A DNA stretch of 61,103 bases from Muribaculaceae bacterium Isolate-013 (NCI) (GCA_004102785.1 SCEJ01000016.1:1-61103), one strand, 5' to 3'. Positions 32,042 to 40,806 are shown, numbered from the stretch's first letter. Notes: generated by a model from the letters alone, not told the origin. Numbers and translations: made by a program.

Positions 32042-32620
32042 TCACACCGCGGAATCTGACTCGCGGAAGAGCATAAGGGGCGGCACCAGAGGTGGCACCC
32101 CTTTGTTGTGGACGGGGCCGAGCGAGAGGGCGATGCCGGCGCGCACCAACTGGGCCGCCTGCGGCGGCTTGCCGCGGAAGCCGTGCCATATCCAGGGTTG
32201 CCGAGGAGCCATCTCGCGTCGAATCCGTAGAAGCGGCTCCATGGCCCGCACCACATGCAGGATGAGCGGCTTGCCCAGGCGCTCCGAAAGCTCGATGTGG
32301 CGCCGCAGCACCTCCTCCTGCCTCCCGATGCCGGGGCCGCGCAGCGCATCAAGGCCGCACTCCCCCACCGCCACCGCCGCCGGATGGCGCAGCAACGCCT
32401 CCAGGGCATCCCAGTCGGCCGGAGCCCCGGAATCCCACGGATGTATCCCCACGGAATACTCGCCGGCAACCCCGGGGCGCCCGAGCACCCTCACGGCCTC
32501 TGCCGGCGTAAGCGACACGAGTACCCCCGCCGGAGCCTCGCACGACTCCGGCGCCAGATGCGCGTGAATGTCAGTGAAACGGTGGAGGTCAGAAAGAAGA
32601 TGGTTCCTTCCGGTATCCAT
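32042..32620 (-). CDS. TatD-family metallohydrolase, short C-terminus
   Basis: About 192 residues from the ATG at 32620; an ATG at 32632 is an alternative. Metal-binding residues follow the TatD pattern: His19-x-His21 in FTDIHAHL, Glu in AVGECGLDAL, His in LILHVVRAM and His in WIWHGFRGKP. The family's final metal Asp (usually ETD) would correspond to RESDS, only four residues from the end, so the usual C-terminal 40 residues are missing. Probably a DNase or metal-dependent hydrolase; activity is uncertain. It overlaps the 3' end of the upstream nuclease gene by about 30 nt, a nuclease-TatD pair. Confidence 0.78.
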   Translation of the reverse strand: MDTGRNHLLSDLHRFTDIHAHLAPESCEAPAGVLVSLTPAEAVRVLGRPGVAGEYSVGIHPWDSGAPADWDALEALLRHPAAVAVGECGLDALRGPGIGRQEEVLRRHIELSERLGKPLILHVVRAMEPLLRIRREMAPRQPWIWHGFRGKPPQAAQLVRAGIALSLGPVHNKGVPPLVPPLMLFRESDSAV

Positions 32621-33395
32621 ATCCGGGGTCATAGATGCTGTTGAGTATATGCGCCAGGCGGTTGCCGGCGAGCACAAGCTGCCGCTCGATAACCGGCGCC
32701 CAGTGTGCCACCTGGTTGTAGCTCAGCGAAGAGCCGTCGGGAGTTTTGTCGTATATGTCGGAGGCAATCTCCACGCAACGCTGCGCCCAGTCGTCGAGAT
32801 TACCCGACACAGCCACCACGCGCTCCCCCTCGTCAAGCCGGTCGAGCTGGTCGCGCCATTCGGAGTAGCTCCACCGGTGGGAGGATTCGAGCAGGTCCGT
32901 ATCCCATACGGAGTGCAGGTTCTTCTCCCGGCCGAAATACTTCACCTTTATCCGGTTGCCGCCATAGTCGGTGGCATGCCCCATGTGCATGGGCTGGTGC
33001 ATGTCGCCAACCAGGTGCACAAGCATCTTCATCGCCAGGGCATGCTCATCGTGCCCGCGGGTGGAATCGGCCAGAATCCCGATATTGTATCTGATAGCCG
33101 TCACCACATCGCCGTCGGGAGCCGCAGGCTGTGTGAAATAGGTTTTTCCGGCATCCACATTCTTGTAATGCCACGTCTTGGAGTAGGCATATTCGGGGGT
33201 ATGGCTGGCATTGTCGAGCCAGTTGGCCCAATACACGGGACTCATGCCGTCGAGCACCTCGGCCACAGCTTTCTGTGTGGACGGAGTAAGATGCGCCTCG
33301 GCGATGGCCGCCGTCACGTCGTGCCCCTTCTGCCCCCAGGCAAAAGCCGCCACACCCACGGCCATAGCGGCCAGCGATGCAAAAAATCTATTCAT
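32589..33395 (-). CDS. S1/P1-family nuclease (secreted)
   Basis: A 268-residue exported zinc nuclease. The signal peptide (MNRFFASLAAMAVGVAAFA) is followed directly by WGQKGHDV; the mature N-terminal Trp is itself a zinc ligand in this family. Further zinc ligands lie in WLDNASHTPEY, KTWHYKNVD, MLVHLVGDMHQPMHMG and LHSVWDTDLLE. Cleaves single-stranded nucleic acids, probably for nucleotide scavenging in the periplasm or outside. Expressed from a -7 box at 33446 and followed by TatD. Confidence 0.92.
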   Translation of the reverse strand: MNRFFASLAAMAVGVAAFAWGQKGHDVTAAIAEAHLTPSTQKAVAEVLDGMSPVYWANWLDNASHTPEYAYSKTWHYKNVDAGKTYFTQPAAPDGDVVTAIRYNIGILADSTRGHDEHALAMKMLVHLVGDMHQPMHMGHATDYGGNRIKVKYFGREKNLHSVWDTDLLESSHRWSYSEWRDQLDRLDEGERVVAVSGNLDDWAQRCVEIASDIYDKTPDGSSLSYNQVAHWAPVIERQLVLAGNRLAHILNSIYDPGYGYRKEPSSF

Positions 33396-33445
33396 TTCAA
33401 TCGTATTTTTAACAGGTTAATTTTCAAAAACACACAAGGCTACGG

Positions 33446-33453
33446 CAAAATTA
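33446..33453 (-). promoter_or_regulatory. S1/P1 nuclease promoter -7 box (TAATTTTG)
   Basis: Minus-strand TAnnTTTG about 50 nt upstream of the nuclease ATG. Confidence 0.55.
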
Positions 33454-33497
33454 CGAAAAAAAAGGGCATACATAAGGCTTGTTTCAAAAAAAATGCT

Positions 33498-33505
33498 TAC
33501 CTTTG
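33498..33505 (+). promoter_or_regulatory. tRNA-Pro promoter -7 box (TACCTTTG)
   Basis: TAnnTTTG about 63 nt before the mature tRNA 5' end; a short precursor leader is implied. Confidence 0.55.
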
Positions 33506-33568
33506 TGCGCTCAATTCAGGCAACACACCGCTCGTGCCGGGAAGCTGCCTGACAACCAAAGAGCCTTT

Positions 33569-33642
33569 CGGGGTGTAGCACAGTTGGTTAGCGCGCCACG
33601 TTCGGGACGTGGAGGTCGGAAGTTCGAGTCTTCTCACCCCGA
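33569..33642 (+). tRNA. tRNA-Pro (anticodon CGG)
   Basis: A 74-nt cloverleaf: acceptor CGGGGTG/CACCCCG, D arm GCAC...GCGC, anticodon arm CCACG-TTCGGGA-CGTGG giving CGG for the codon CCG, and T arm with GTTCGAGTC. CCA is not encoded (CCC follows the discriminator A). It stands alone with its own promoter and terminator. Confidence 0.96.
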
Positions 33643-33656
33643 CCCACAAAGGGTCA

Positions 33657-33690
33657 AATGCCTGCAAGTCATCAGCTTGCAGGCATTTTT
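33657..33690 (+). terminator. tRNA-Pro terminator
   Basis: A 12-bp perfect stem AATGCCTGCAAG/CTTGCAGGCATT with a 7-nt loop and a T-run, starting 15 nt after the tRNA. Confidence 0.92.
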
Positions 33691-33814
33691 ATATACTTTC
33701 CAGATATTTCGATAAAACTGCTGCATTTCCGGCACGCACAACAAGCCATTGGCATTTTTTACCACAGATTCCGACAAACCAGCACAAAAAGTTGCACACA
33801 ACCCAATATTTACA

Positions 33815-33822
33815 TATTTTTG
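33815..33822 (+). promoter_or_regulatory. Promoter of the 634-residue secreted protein gene
   Basis: TATTTTTG preceded 20 bp upstream by TTG (33792-33794); leader about 30 nt. Confidence 0.55.
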
Positions 33823-33857
33823 CAATCGGACACTAATCTAATCTTTCAGATGCGCTT

Positions 33858-35762
33858 ATGAAACTACGCAATTCACTCACTCTGCTGTGCGCAGCGATGG
33901 CCGTCGTGCAGGCCTCAGCCTCAATCCCGTCAAAGTTCCAGATAACGCCCGGCGACGGAGCCGAGGTGACGGAAATAACGGCCATTGAGGTTTACATGCC
34001 CTCCGACGAGAATGTGTTTTCGTATCCGTCGCCGGATATCACAATCAACGGGCAGCCCGTGGCGGTGACCCACTCCACTTCCGGAGCTTCCAGCGACCGC
34101 CTTCTGTACACTCTGGCACAGCCCGTGACCGAGGCCGGCGAGTATGCCATAACCATCGGCGCCGAGTCGTTCTATTACGGATGGTATGAGACTGACAACC
34201 CGGAGATTTCCTGGACCGTGACCGTCAAGAGCCAGGGTGGAGGCCCGGTGACGGTGCCTGACACGCCGTACGACAACCCCGGAGTGCTCATGTCGCCTGC
34301 CCAGGGTGAAGTCACCCTCCTAGACCAGTTCAACATCGACTTCCAGAATGTATTCATGGTTGACTTCAATCCGTCAAAGAAATCCACACTCGTCGACAAC
34401 GCCACCGGCCAGACCGTGGCCACCGGCACCGGAAGCGACGGAGCCGGCACCTCGGGGATGCTCATAACGCTTGACCGCACCGTGACCGTACCCGGCTCAT
34501 ACACACTGATTGTGCCCGAGGGCGCATTCTACGACTACATGACCGACGACGACCTGCCGGAATGCCGCTTCCTCTACACCATAAAAGAGGGAGAAGAGCC
34601 GCCGGTGGAAGAGCCGGAGAACGTTACGGCTGTACCAGCCGACGGCACAACCGTGACCGAGCTCGCAGAAGTCACCGTAACCTACGACGATTTCGACGTA
34701 ATCTATCTGCGCTCCAACCCGCAGATTGAGGTCACCGACGCATCAGGCGCTGTAATCACATCGGGCAGACTTGACCGCGCCACTCTCCAGGCCAACGCCG
34801 TAAGGGTGGTGTTTGACGCGCCTGTCACCGCCAGCGGCGAATACACCGTGACGATACCCAAGAATGTAGTGCTCCTGGGCGAGGAAGACCAGCGTTTCGC
34901 CCGCACCGTCACTTTGAACTACACGGTCGAAGGGCTCGAAGTGCCGCCGCTGTTCGACAACAGAGGCATAACCGTTGACCCGGCCCAGGGCATCGTATCC
35001 TACCTCGAGTCGTTCACCCTGACATTCACCGAAATACAGCTTCCCGACATCAACTACACCAAGAAAATCGAACTCATCGACCAGGCCACCGACCAGGTGG
35101 TGGCCACCGGCAAGGCATCGACCGGCGCTGTAATCAACCAGCTTGTAATCGACCTCGACCACGCCGTAACCGAGGCCGGCACATATGTGCTCGTATGCCC
35201 CGAGGGCGCATTCTACAACGGCGGCTCATGGGAGGAAGAGGACATGCCGGAATACAAGTTCATCTACGTGGTTGACGGCAAGGGGAACAAACCCGTAGTG
35301 ACTCCCGACAACACAATAGTGACACCTCCGGCAGGAGAAATCTCCGGGCCTCTCTCGTCGGTATCAATCGTGTTTCCCGACTTCGACGCCGTATATAAAC
35401 ATTCCGACGAAAGTGTGCGCCTCACCGACGCCTCCGGCCAGGAAATCGCGAAAGGCACCCTCCTGTTAGGCGACTATGCCAATGAGATGACCGTCAAACT
35501 GTGGCCCAAAGTAAACCAGGCCGGTGAGTTCATACTCGAAGTGCCCGCGCGCGCCATGATTCTCGGCGACATGAAATTCGCCGTATTCTCCGCGCCGCTC
35601 GAAATCCACTACACCATGACCCCCACCGGCATCGCCGTAACCGCCATCGACAGCGACGGCAGTCACACCATCTATGACCTCAACGGCATCCCCGCCGACA
35701 GCAACCGACTTACTCCCGGCGCCATCTACATCATCGACGGCAAGAAGATCATAGTCCGGTAA
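33858..35762 (+). CDS. Secreted repeat protein with five Ig-like modules and sorting tail
   Basis: A 634-residue exported protein (signal peptide KLRNSLTLLCAAMAVVQASA). Five homologous beta-sandwich-like modules of about 110 residues lie at about 24-120, 130-250, 255-360, 365-475 and 480-590. Each opens with a P-x-x-G-x-V/I phrase (ITPGDGAEVT, MSPAQGEVTLL, VPADGTTVTEL, VDPAQGIVSYL, VTPPAGEIS) and contains a late V-x-x-A/P-G-x-Y/F strand. The C-terminus (YDLNGIPADSNRL, then PGAIYIIDGKKIIVR) is a sorting-type tail. No enzyme motif seen; probably a surface adhesin or binding protein. Modules 2 and 4 are the most alike, so they may derive from an internal duplication. Confidence 0.78.
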   Translation: MKLRNSLTLLCAAMAVVQASASIPSKFQITPGDGAEVTEITAIEVYMPSDENVFSYPSPDITINGQPVAVTHSTSGASSDRLLYTLAQPVTEAGEYAITIGAESFYYGWYETDNPEISWTVTVKSQGGGPVTVPDTPYDNPGVLMSPAQGEVTLLDQFNIDFQNVFMVDFNPSKKSTLVDNATGQTVATGTGSDGAGTSGMLITLDRTVTVPGSYTLIVPEGAFYDYMTDDDLPECRFLYTIKEGEEPPVEEPENVTAVPADGTTVTELAEVTVTYDDFDVIYLRSNPQIEVTDASGAVITSGRLDRATLQANAVRVVFDAPVTASGEYTVTIPKNVVLLGEEDQRFARTVTLNYTVEGLEVPPLFDNRGITVDPAQGIVSYLESFTLTFTEIQLPDINYTKKIELIDQATDQVVATGKASTGAVINQLVIDLDHAVTEAGTYVLVCPEGAFYNGGSWEEEDMPEYKFIYVVDGKGNKPVVTPDNTIVTPPAGEISGPLSSVSIVFPDFDAVYKHSDESVRLTDASGQEIAKGTLLLGDYANEMTVKLWPKVNQAGEFILEVPARAMILGDMKFAVFSAPLEIHYTMTPTGIAVTAIDSDGSHTIYDLNGIPADSNRLTPGAIYIIDGKKIIVR

Positions 35763-35807
35763 CCCCTCCGCCTCACGCCGAGGCCCCCCCCGTATTCCCC
35801 GTATTCT

Positions 35808-35857
35808 CCGGGGCGCTCCGACGGCAACACAACCGCCGGAGCGCCCCGGCTGCTTTT
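35808..35857 (+). terminator. Rho-independent terminator
   Basis: Stem CCGGGGCGCTCCG/CGGAGCGCCCCGG (35808-35820 and 35837-35849), extended by an inner CGG/CCG, then CTGCTTTT. Ends the secreted repeat protein gene. Confidence 0.88.
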
Positions 35858-35899
35858 GATGTTGTTTAACAGCCGGATGATGTTGTTTAACAGCCGGAA
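35858..35899 (+). repeat. 21-bp tandem duplication
   Basis: Two nearly identical copies of GATGTTGTTTAACAGCCGGA plus one base lie between the terminator and the next promoter; a possible operator-like duplication or a slippage product. Confidence 0.75.
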
Positions 35900-35960
35900 C
35901 AACAGGAAGTGACTGAGTAAAACAACATTTGTAGCATTATCTATAAATTTTGGTTAATTA

Positions 35961-35992
35961 TTTGTTTTGAAAGAAAATTTGTTGTATTTTCG
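35961..35992 (+). promoter_or_regulatory. Alpha-glucan operon promoter
   Basis: TTTG (35961-35964), a 20-bp spacer, then TATTTTCG (35985-35992), one mismatch from TAnnTTTG. The leader to the ATG at 36090 is about 90 nt, long for this genome and able to host regulation. Confidence 0.6.
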
Positions 35993-36089
35993 TTGTCTGA
36001 AACGAATAACCATCCCCCACTCTCCGCGGCGGCCCCCTGAACCGCCGGTCAAAAATGAAAAACTAATTCCTTAACAACACAATCAGTCA

Positions 36090-38033
36090 ATGAGTTACCT
36101 TAAGTTCGACAAGAGCTTGCTGATTAACCTGGAGCAGTCACTTCCGAAAGAGATGCTCCGCACCAATCAGGCGGGCGCATATCACTGCACTACGGTGGTG
36201 GGATGCAACACCCGCAAGCAACACGGTCTGCTGGTGGTGCCCATAGGCGACGAGGAGTATAACCCCCACGTGCTCCTTTCGTCGCTCGACGAGACCGTCA
36301 TCCAGCATGGCGCCTCGTTCAACCTCGGCATACACCGCTACCAGGGAGGCGTCTACAGCCCCAACGGCCACAAGTATATCCGCGAATTCGACTGCGAGTC
36401 GGTGCCCCGCATCACCTACCGCGTTGGGGGAGTGATTCTCACAAAAGAGAAGATATTCATCCAGCATGAGAACCGCATACTGATACGCTACACCCTGGTC
36501 GACGCCCATTCGCCGACAACCCTGCGGTTCCGCCCATTCCTGGCCTTCCGCCAGGTCAACGCCCTCTGCATGGCCAACGACCGCATCAACACAGAGTGCA
36601 CGCCCGTGAGCAACGGCCAGTCATGCTGCCTTTACGAAGGCTACCCCACCCTCTACATGCAGTTCACCAAAAAGCCGGAATTCATCTACGAGCCGCACTG
36701 GTACAACAACATCGAGTACGTCAAGGACATGGACCGCGGCGTGCCCTACTGCGAGGACCTCTGGGTGCCCGGCTACTTCGAGCTCAAAATCAAGAAAGGG
36801 GAGTCGATAATATTCTCCGCAGGTCTCAGCGAGGCCTCGCCGCGCTCGCTGGCAAAAATGTATGAAGCGGAGATAGCACAGCGCACCGCCCGCACATCGT
36901 TCTACAACTGCCTCAAGAACGCCGCCAAGCAGATGTACCTCAAAAAAGGTGACAACGAATATATGCTTTCGGGCTACCCCTGGGGCAAGGTGCTGGCACG
37001 CAACACCTTCATGTCGCTCCCCGGCAACACCATAGCCATAGGGCACCGCGAGGATTTCGAGCATATCATGGCCACAGCCATAGCATCGCTCGAGCGCTTC
37101 ATGCTCACCCGCCACGACTCCCGCTCGATACACGGCATCGACGACCCCGACATCCCCTTCTGGGCTATATGGGCCATACAGCAGTATGCCAAAAACTACT
37201 CCATGGCCGAAGCCGCCGAGAAATACGGCGAAATCACCGCTGGGCTCCTTGACTTCGTGCTGCGCGGCGACCATCCCCGCGCCACCGTGCTCGAGAACGG
37301 CCTCATCGCCGTCGACGGCTCCAACACCCCCGCCTCGTGGATGAACTCCGTGTGGGATGGGAAGCCCGTGGTGTTCCGCTCGGGGATGCTTGTTGAAATC
37401 AACGCCCTGTGGTACAACGCCCTGATGTTCGCCGCCGACCTCCTCGCCGGCAACGAGTCGCTCGCCGGGCGCCGCCAGGCATGGCTTGACGCCGCCGCCC
37501 GCGCCGGTGAATCTTTCGTGCCGGTGTTCCTCAACGAGTCGGGCTACCTCTACGACTACGTCGACGGCAACTACTCCGATCCCTCGGTGCGCCCCAACAT
37601 GGCCATCGCCATAGGGATGGACTACTCGCCCCTTGACCGCCGCCAGCGCAAGAGCGTGCTCGATGTAGTGACCCGCGAGCTCCTCACCCCCAAAGGGCTG
37701 CGCACACTGTCGCCCAAAAGCTACGGCTACCGCCCCTTCTACGTAGGCTCGCCGCAGGAACGCGAATACGCCCAGCACAACGGCCCGGCACGCCCCTGGC
37801 TGATGGGATTCTACGCCGACGCCTACCTGAAGGTGTTCGGTTACAGCGGTGTAAGCTATATCGACCGTATGCTCATCGGCTTCGAGGAGGAGATGACCGT
37901 GGGCTGCATCGGCTCCCTGTCGCAGATCTACGACGGCAACCCGCCCTTCTCCGGACGCGGCGCCATATCCCACGCCACCAACGTGGCCGGAGTGCTCCGC
38001 ACCATCCGCACACTGAAAAAATATGATTCCTGA
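36090..38033 (+). CDS. Glycogen debranching enzyme family protein (amylo-alpha-1,6-glucosidase)
   Basis: A 647-residue cytoplasmic protein with the bacterial-type debranching N-terminal domain (LRTNQAGAYHCTTVVGCNTR then KQHGLLVVP) and an (alpha/alpha)6-barrel C-terminal catalytic domain (YPWGKVLARNTFMSLPG, SRSIHGIDDPDIPFWAIWAI, NTPASWMNSVWDGKPVVFRS, LRTLSPKSYGYRPFYVG). It hydrolyses alpha-1,6 branch stubs in glycogen or maltodextrin. First gene of a three-gene run with a glycosyltransferase (27 nt gap) and GH57 (11 nt gap), a set conserved in Bacteroides. Confidence 0.9.
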   Translation: MSYLKFDKSLLINLEQSLPKEMLRTNQAGAYHCTTVVGCNTRKQHGLLVVPIGDEEYNPHVLLSSLDETVIQHGASFNLGIHRYQGGVYSPNGHKYIREFDCESVPRITYRVGGVILTKEKIFIQHENRILIRYTLVDAHSPTTLRFRPFLAFRQVNALCMANDRINTECTPVSNGQSCCLYEGYPTLYMQFTKKPEFIYEPHWYNNIEYVKDMDRGVPYCEDLWVPGYFELKIKKGESIIFSAGLSEASPRSLAKMYEAEIAQRTARTSFYNCLKNAAKQMYLKKGDNEYMLSGYPWGKVLARNTFMSLPGNTIAIGHREDFEHIMATAIASLERFMLTRHDSRSIHGIDDPDIPFWAIWAIQQYAKNYSMAEAAEKYGEITAGLLDFVLRGDHPRATVLENGLIAVDGSNTPASWMNSVWDGKPVVFRSGMLVEINALWYNALMFAADLLAGNESLAGRRQAWLDAAARAGESFVPVFLNESGYLYDYVDGNYSDPSVRPNMAIAIGMDYSPLDRRQRKSVLDVVTRELLTPKGLRTLSPKSYGYRPFYVGSPQEREYAQHNGPARPWLMGFYADAYLKVFGYSGVSYIDRMLIGFEEEMTVGCIGSLSQIYDGNPPFSGRGAISHATNVAGVLRTIRTLKKYDS

Positions 38034-38060
38034 CCCTCGTACCTGACATAAACCACAGAA

Positions 38061-39320
38061 ATGAAAGCATTAATGTTCGGGTGGGAGTTCCCGCCCCATA
38101 TCCTCGGCGGTCTCGGCACGGCATCCTACGGCCTAACCCGTGGTATGTGGCAGTGCGGCGACATGGACATCACCTTTGTAATACCGCGCCCGTATGGCGA
38201 CGAAGACAAGGAGTTCGCCCACATCATCGGTGCCTCGCAGACCCCCATAGCCTGGCGCGACGTATCGCGCGACTACGTGGAGAGCCGCATCGGCAAAGTA
38301 ATGGACCCCGACCTCTACTTCCGTCTGCGCGACCACATCTACGCCGACTTCAACTATATGCGCACCAACGACCTGGGATGCATCGAATTCTCAGGCCGAT
38401 ACCCCGACAACCTGCTGGAGGAAATCAACAACTACTCCATCGTGGCCGGTGTGATAGCGCGCACCATTGACTTCGACATCATCCACTCGCACGACTGGCT
38501 CACCTACCCCGCCGGCATCCATGCCAAGCAGGTCACCGGCAAGCCCCTGGTAATCCACGTGCACGCCACCGACTACGACCGCTCGCGCGGCAACGTGAAC
38601 CCCACGGTGTTCGCCATAGAGAAGGACGGCATGAACCACGCCGACCATATAATCACCGTTTCTGACCTCACACGCCGCACGGTGATAGAGAAATACGGCA
38701 TCGACCCGGCCAAAGTGACAACGGTGCACAACGCCGTCACGCCGCTGTCGGATGAATACCTAAACGTAGAGGTGCAGAAACCCAAGGATAAGATTGTGAC
38801 CTTCCTGGGGCGCATCACCATGCAGAAAGGTCCGGAATACTTTGTGGAGACCGCCGCGAAAGTGCTGAAAAACAACCACAACGTGCGCTTCGTTATGGCC
38901 GGCTCCGGCGACATGATGAACAAGATGATCGACCTCGCCGCCGAGCGCGGCATAGCCGACCGCTTCCACTTCCCCGGCTTCCAGAAAGGGAAACAGGTCT
39001 ACGAGATGCTAAAGGCGTCAGACGTGTATGTGATGCCCTCCGTATCGGAGCCGTTCGGCATCTCCCCCCTCGAGGCCATGCAGATGGGAGTGCCATCTAT
39101 AATCTCGCACCAGAGCGGCTGCGCCGAAATCCTCACCAACGTAATCAAGACCGACTACTGGGATGTCGACGCCATGGCCGACGCAATCTACTCGATAATC
39201 ACCTACCCCGCGATGTACGCCCAGCTACGCGAGGACGGCCTGCACGAAGTGAACCAGATCACCTGGGACAAAGCCGGCCGGAAAGTAATCGACATCTACC
39301 ACAAAGTTCTCAACAACTAA
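38061..39320 (+). CDS. GT4/GT5-type glycosyltransferase, probable glycogen synthase
   Basis: A 419-residue GT-B enzyme. The start KALMFGWEFPPHILGGLGTA is characteristic of the bacterial glucan-synthase-like glycosyltransferases, with the donor-site G-G-L. HSHDWLTYPAGIHAKQVTGK and VIHVHATDYDRSRGN follow. The donor domain has TFLGRITMQKGPEYFVE, MAGSGDMMNKMI and the E-x7-E motif in SVSEPFGISPLEAMQMGVPS. Its place between debranching enzyme and GH57 points to alpha-glucan elongation; the nucleotide donor cannot be read from sequence. Confidence 0.88.
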   Translation: MKALMFGWEFPPHILGGLGTASYGLTRGMWQCGDMDITFVIPRPYGDEDKEFAHIIGASQTPIAWRDVSRDYVESRIGKVMDPDLYFRLRDHIYADFNYMRTNDLGCIEFSGRYPDNLLEEINNYSIVAGVIARTIDFDIIHSHDWLTYPAGIHAKQVTGKPLVIHVHATDYDRSRGNVNPTVFAIEKDGMNHADHIITVSDLTRRTVIEKYGIDPAKVTTVHNAVTPLSDEYLNVEVQKPKDKIVTFLGRITMQKGPEYFVETAAKVLKNNHNVRFVMAGSGDMMNKMIDLAAERGIADRFHFPGFQKGKQVYEMLKASDVYVMPSVSEPFGISPLEAMQMGVPSIISHQSGCAEILTNVIKTDYWDVDAMADAIYSIITYPAMYAQLREDGLHEVNQITWDKAGRKVIDIYHKVLNN

Positions 39321-39331
39321 AACCGACAACC

Positions 39332-40783
39332 ATGAAAGCAATCTGCTTCTATTTCCAGATACACCAGCCGTTCCGCCTCAAACGCTACCGTTTCTTCGAC
39401 ATCGGCAACTCTCATTATTATTATGACGACTTTGCCAACGACGACATAATAACCCGCATCGCACACCGCTCCTATATACCCGCCGCAGAATCGCTGCTGC
39501 GCATGATCGAGGATACCCGCGGCGCTTTCCGCTGCGCCATCTCCATCTCGGGCGTGGCTCTGGAGCAGTGCGAGCAGTATGTGCCCGAATTCGTCGACCT
39601 CCTGCGCAAACTCGCCAAAACAGGCAAATGCGAATTCCTGGCCGAGACCTACGACCACTCGCTGGCCTCGCTGGCCGACCCCGAGGAATTCCGCATACAG
39701 GTCGACCTCCACAAGGAGAAAATCAAGTCGCTGCTCGGTGTGACACCCAAGGTGTTCCGCAACACGGAGCTTATCTACTCCGACGAGCTCGCCCCGCAGA
39801 TCTATGCCATGGGCTTCAAGGGGTGCATCACCGAAGGCGCCAAGCACATCCTCGGCTGGAAATCGCCCAACTACGTCTACGCCGCCGCCTCGCAGCCCAA
39901 ACTCAAGCTCCTGCTCAAGAACGACAAGCTCTCGGAGGATATCACCAACCGCTTCTCCGACACCTCCTGGAACGAATATCCCCTCACCGCCGACAAATAC
40001 ATCTCCTGGATTGCCGACACCACCAAGGAGGAGCAGATATTCAATCTGTTCATGAACCTCGAGACCTTCGGCGAATTCCAGCAGCGCGAATCGGGCATAT
40101 TCCAGTTCCTCGAGGCGCTGCCCCGCTTCGCCGCCGAACGCGGCGTGGAATTCACCACCCCCACCGAGGCCGTGAAGCTCCTCAAGCCGGTGGCCGAACT
40201 CGAAGTGCCTTTCCCGATGTCGTGGGCCGATGAAGCCCGCGACACCTCGGCATGGCTGGGCAACAAACTCCAGAACGAGGCCTTCGCCAAGCTCTACTCC
40301 GTGGCCGAGCGCGTGCGTCTGTGCGACAACCGCCAGCTTAAACAGGACTGGGGACGCCTCCAGGCCTCCGACCACTTCTTCTACATGTCGACAAAGCACT
40401 TCACCGACGGCGCCACACACGCCAACTTCTCACCCTACGACACCCCCTACGATGCCTTCACCAACTACATGAACGCCCTCTCCGACTTCATCGTGAGGGT
40501 GGAGGACCAGTACCCCATGTCGGTCGACAATGAAGAACTCAACGGCCTGCTCACAACCATCCGCAACCAGGCCACCGAAATAGAGACCCTCCAGAAGGAA
40601 GTGGCATCCTACCGCACCGACCTGGAGCACCTCAACGAAGAGCACCTGCTGCGCAAACCCGCCGAGGCTGAGAAGCCGGCAGAAAAACCAGCCAGGAAAT
40701 CCCCGGCCAAAAAGGCTGCAGCCAAGAAACCCGCCGCCCGGAAGGGTGCCGCAAAAAAAGAGGCTGAGAAACCCGCGGAATAA
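39332..40783 (+). CDS. GH57 alpha-glucan-acting enzyme with histone-H1-like C-terminal tail
   Basis: A 483-residue cytoplasmic GH57 protein, amylase or glucanotransferase type. The N-terminal IHQPFRLKRYRFFDIG is the family's first region; nucleophile Glu146 is in VFRNTELIYSDELAPQ; further conserved segments are SISGVALEQCEQY and NLFMNLETFGEFQQRE. After the catalytic part comes a predicted coiled coil (about 400-440, NEELNGLLTTIRNQATEIET). Residues 441-483 form a Lys/Ala/Pro/Glu-rich tail with KPAxK and AAKK units, like bacterial histone-H1 tails. The tail is basic overall. The last gene of the operon, closed by a strong terminator. Confidence 0.9.
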   Translation: MKAICFYFQIHQPFRLKRYRFFDIGNSHYYYDDFANDDIITRIAHRSYIPAAESLLRMIEDTRGAFRCAISISGVALEQCEQYVPEFVDLLRKLAKTGKCEFLAETYDHSLASLADPEEFRIQVDLHKEKIKSLLGVTPKVFRNTELIYSDELAPQIYAMGFKGCITEGAKHILGWKSPNYVYAAASQPKLKLLLKNDKLSEDITNRFSDTSWNEYPLTADKYISWIADTTKEEQIFNLFMNLETFGEFQQRESGIFQFLEALPRFAAERGVEFTTPTEAVKLLKPVAELEVPFPMSWADEARDTSAWLGNKLQNEAFAKLYSVAERVRLCDNRQLKQDWGRLQASDHFFYMSTKHFTDGATHANFSPYDTPYDAFTNYMNALSDFIVRVEDQYPMSVDNEELNGLLTTIRNQATEIETLQKEVASYRTDLEHLNEEHLLRKPAEAEKPAEKPARKSPAKKAAAKKPAARKGAAKKEAEKPAE

Positions 40784-40806
40784 TCCGAGCCGCCCGTCAC
40801 CACATA

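Larger units (their letters stand above)
35763..36089. other. Intergenic region before the alpha-glucan operon
   Basis: 327 bp holding a C8 tract (35784-35791), a terminator hairpin, a 21-bp tandem duplication, a near-consensus promoter and an untranslated leader of about 90 nt. No coding sequence seen. Confidence 0.8.

Noticed and set aside
36621-37973. Open frame antisense to the debranching enzyme gene
   Set aside because: Shadow frame; the plus strand has conserved catalytic-domain motifs throughout.
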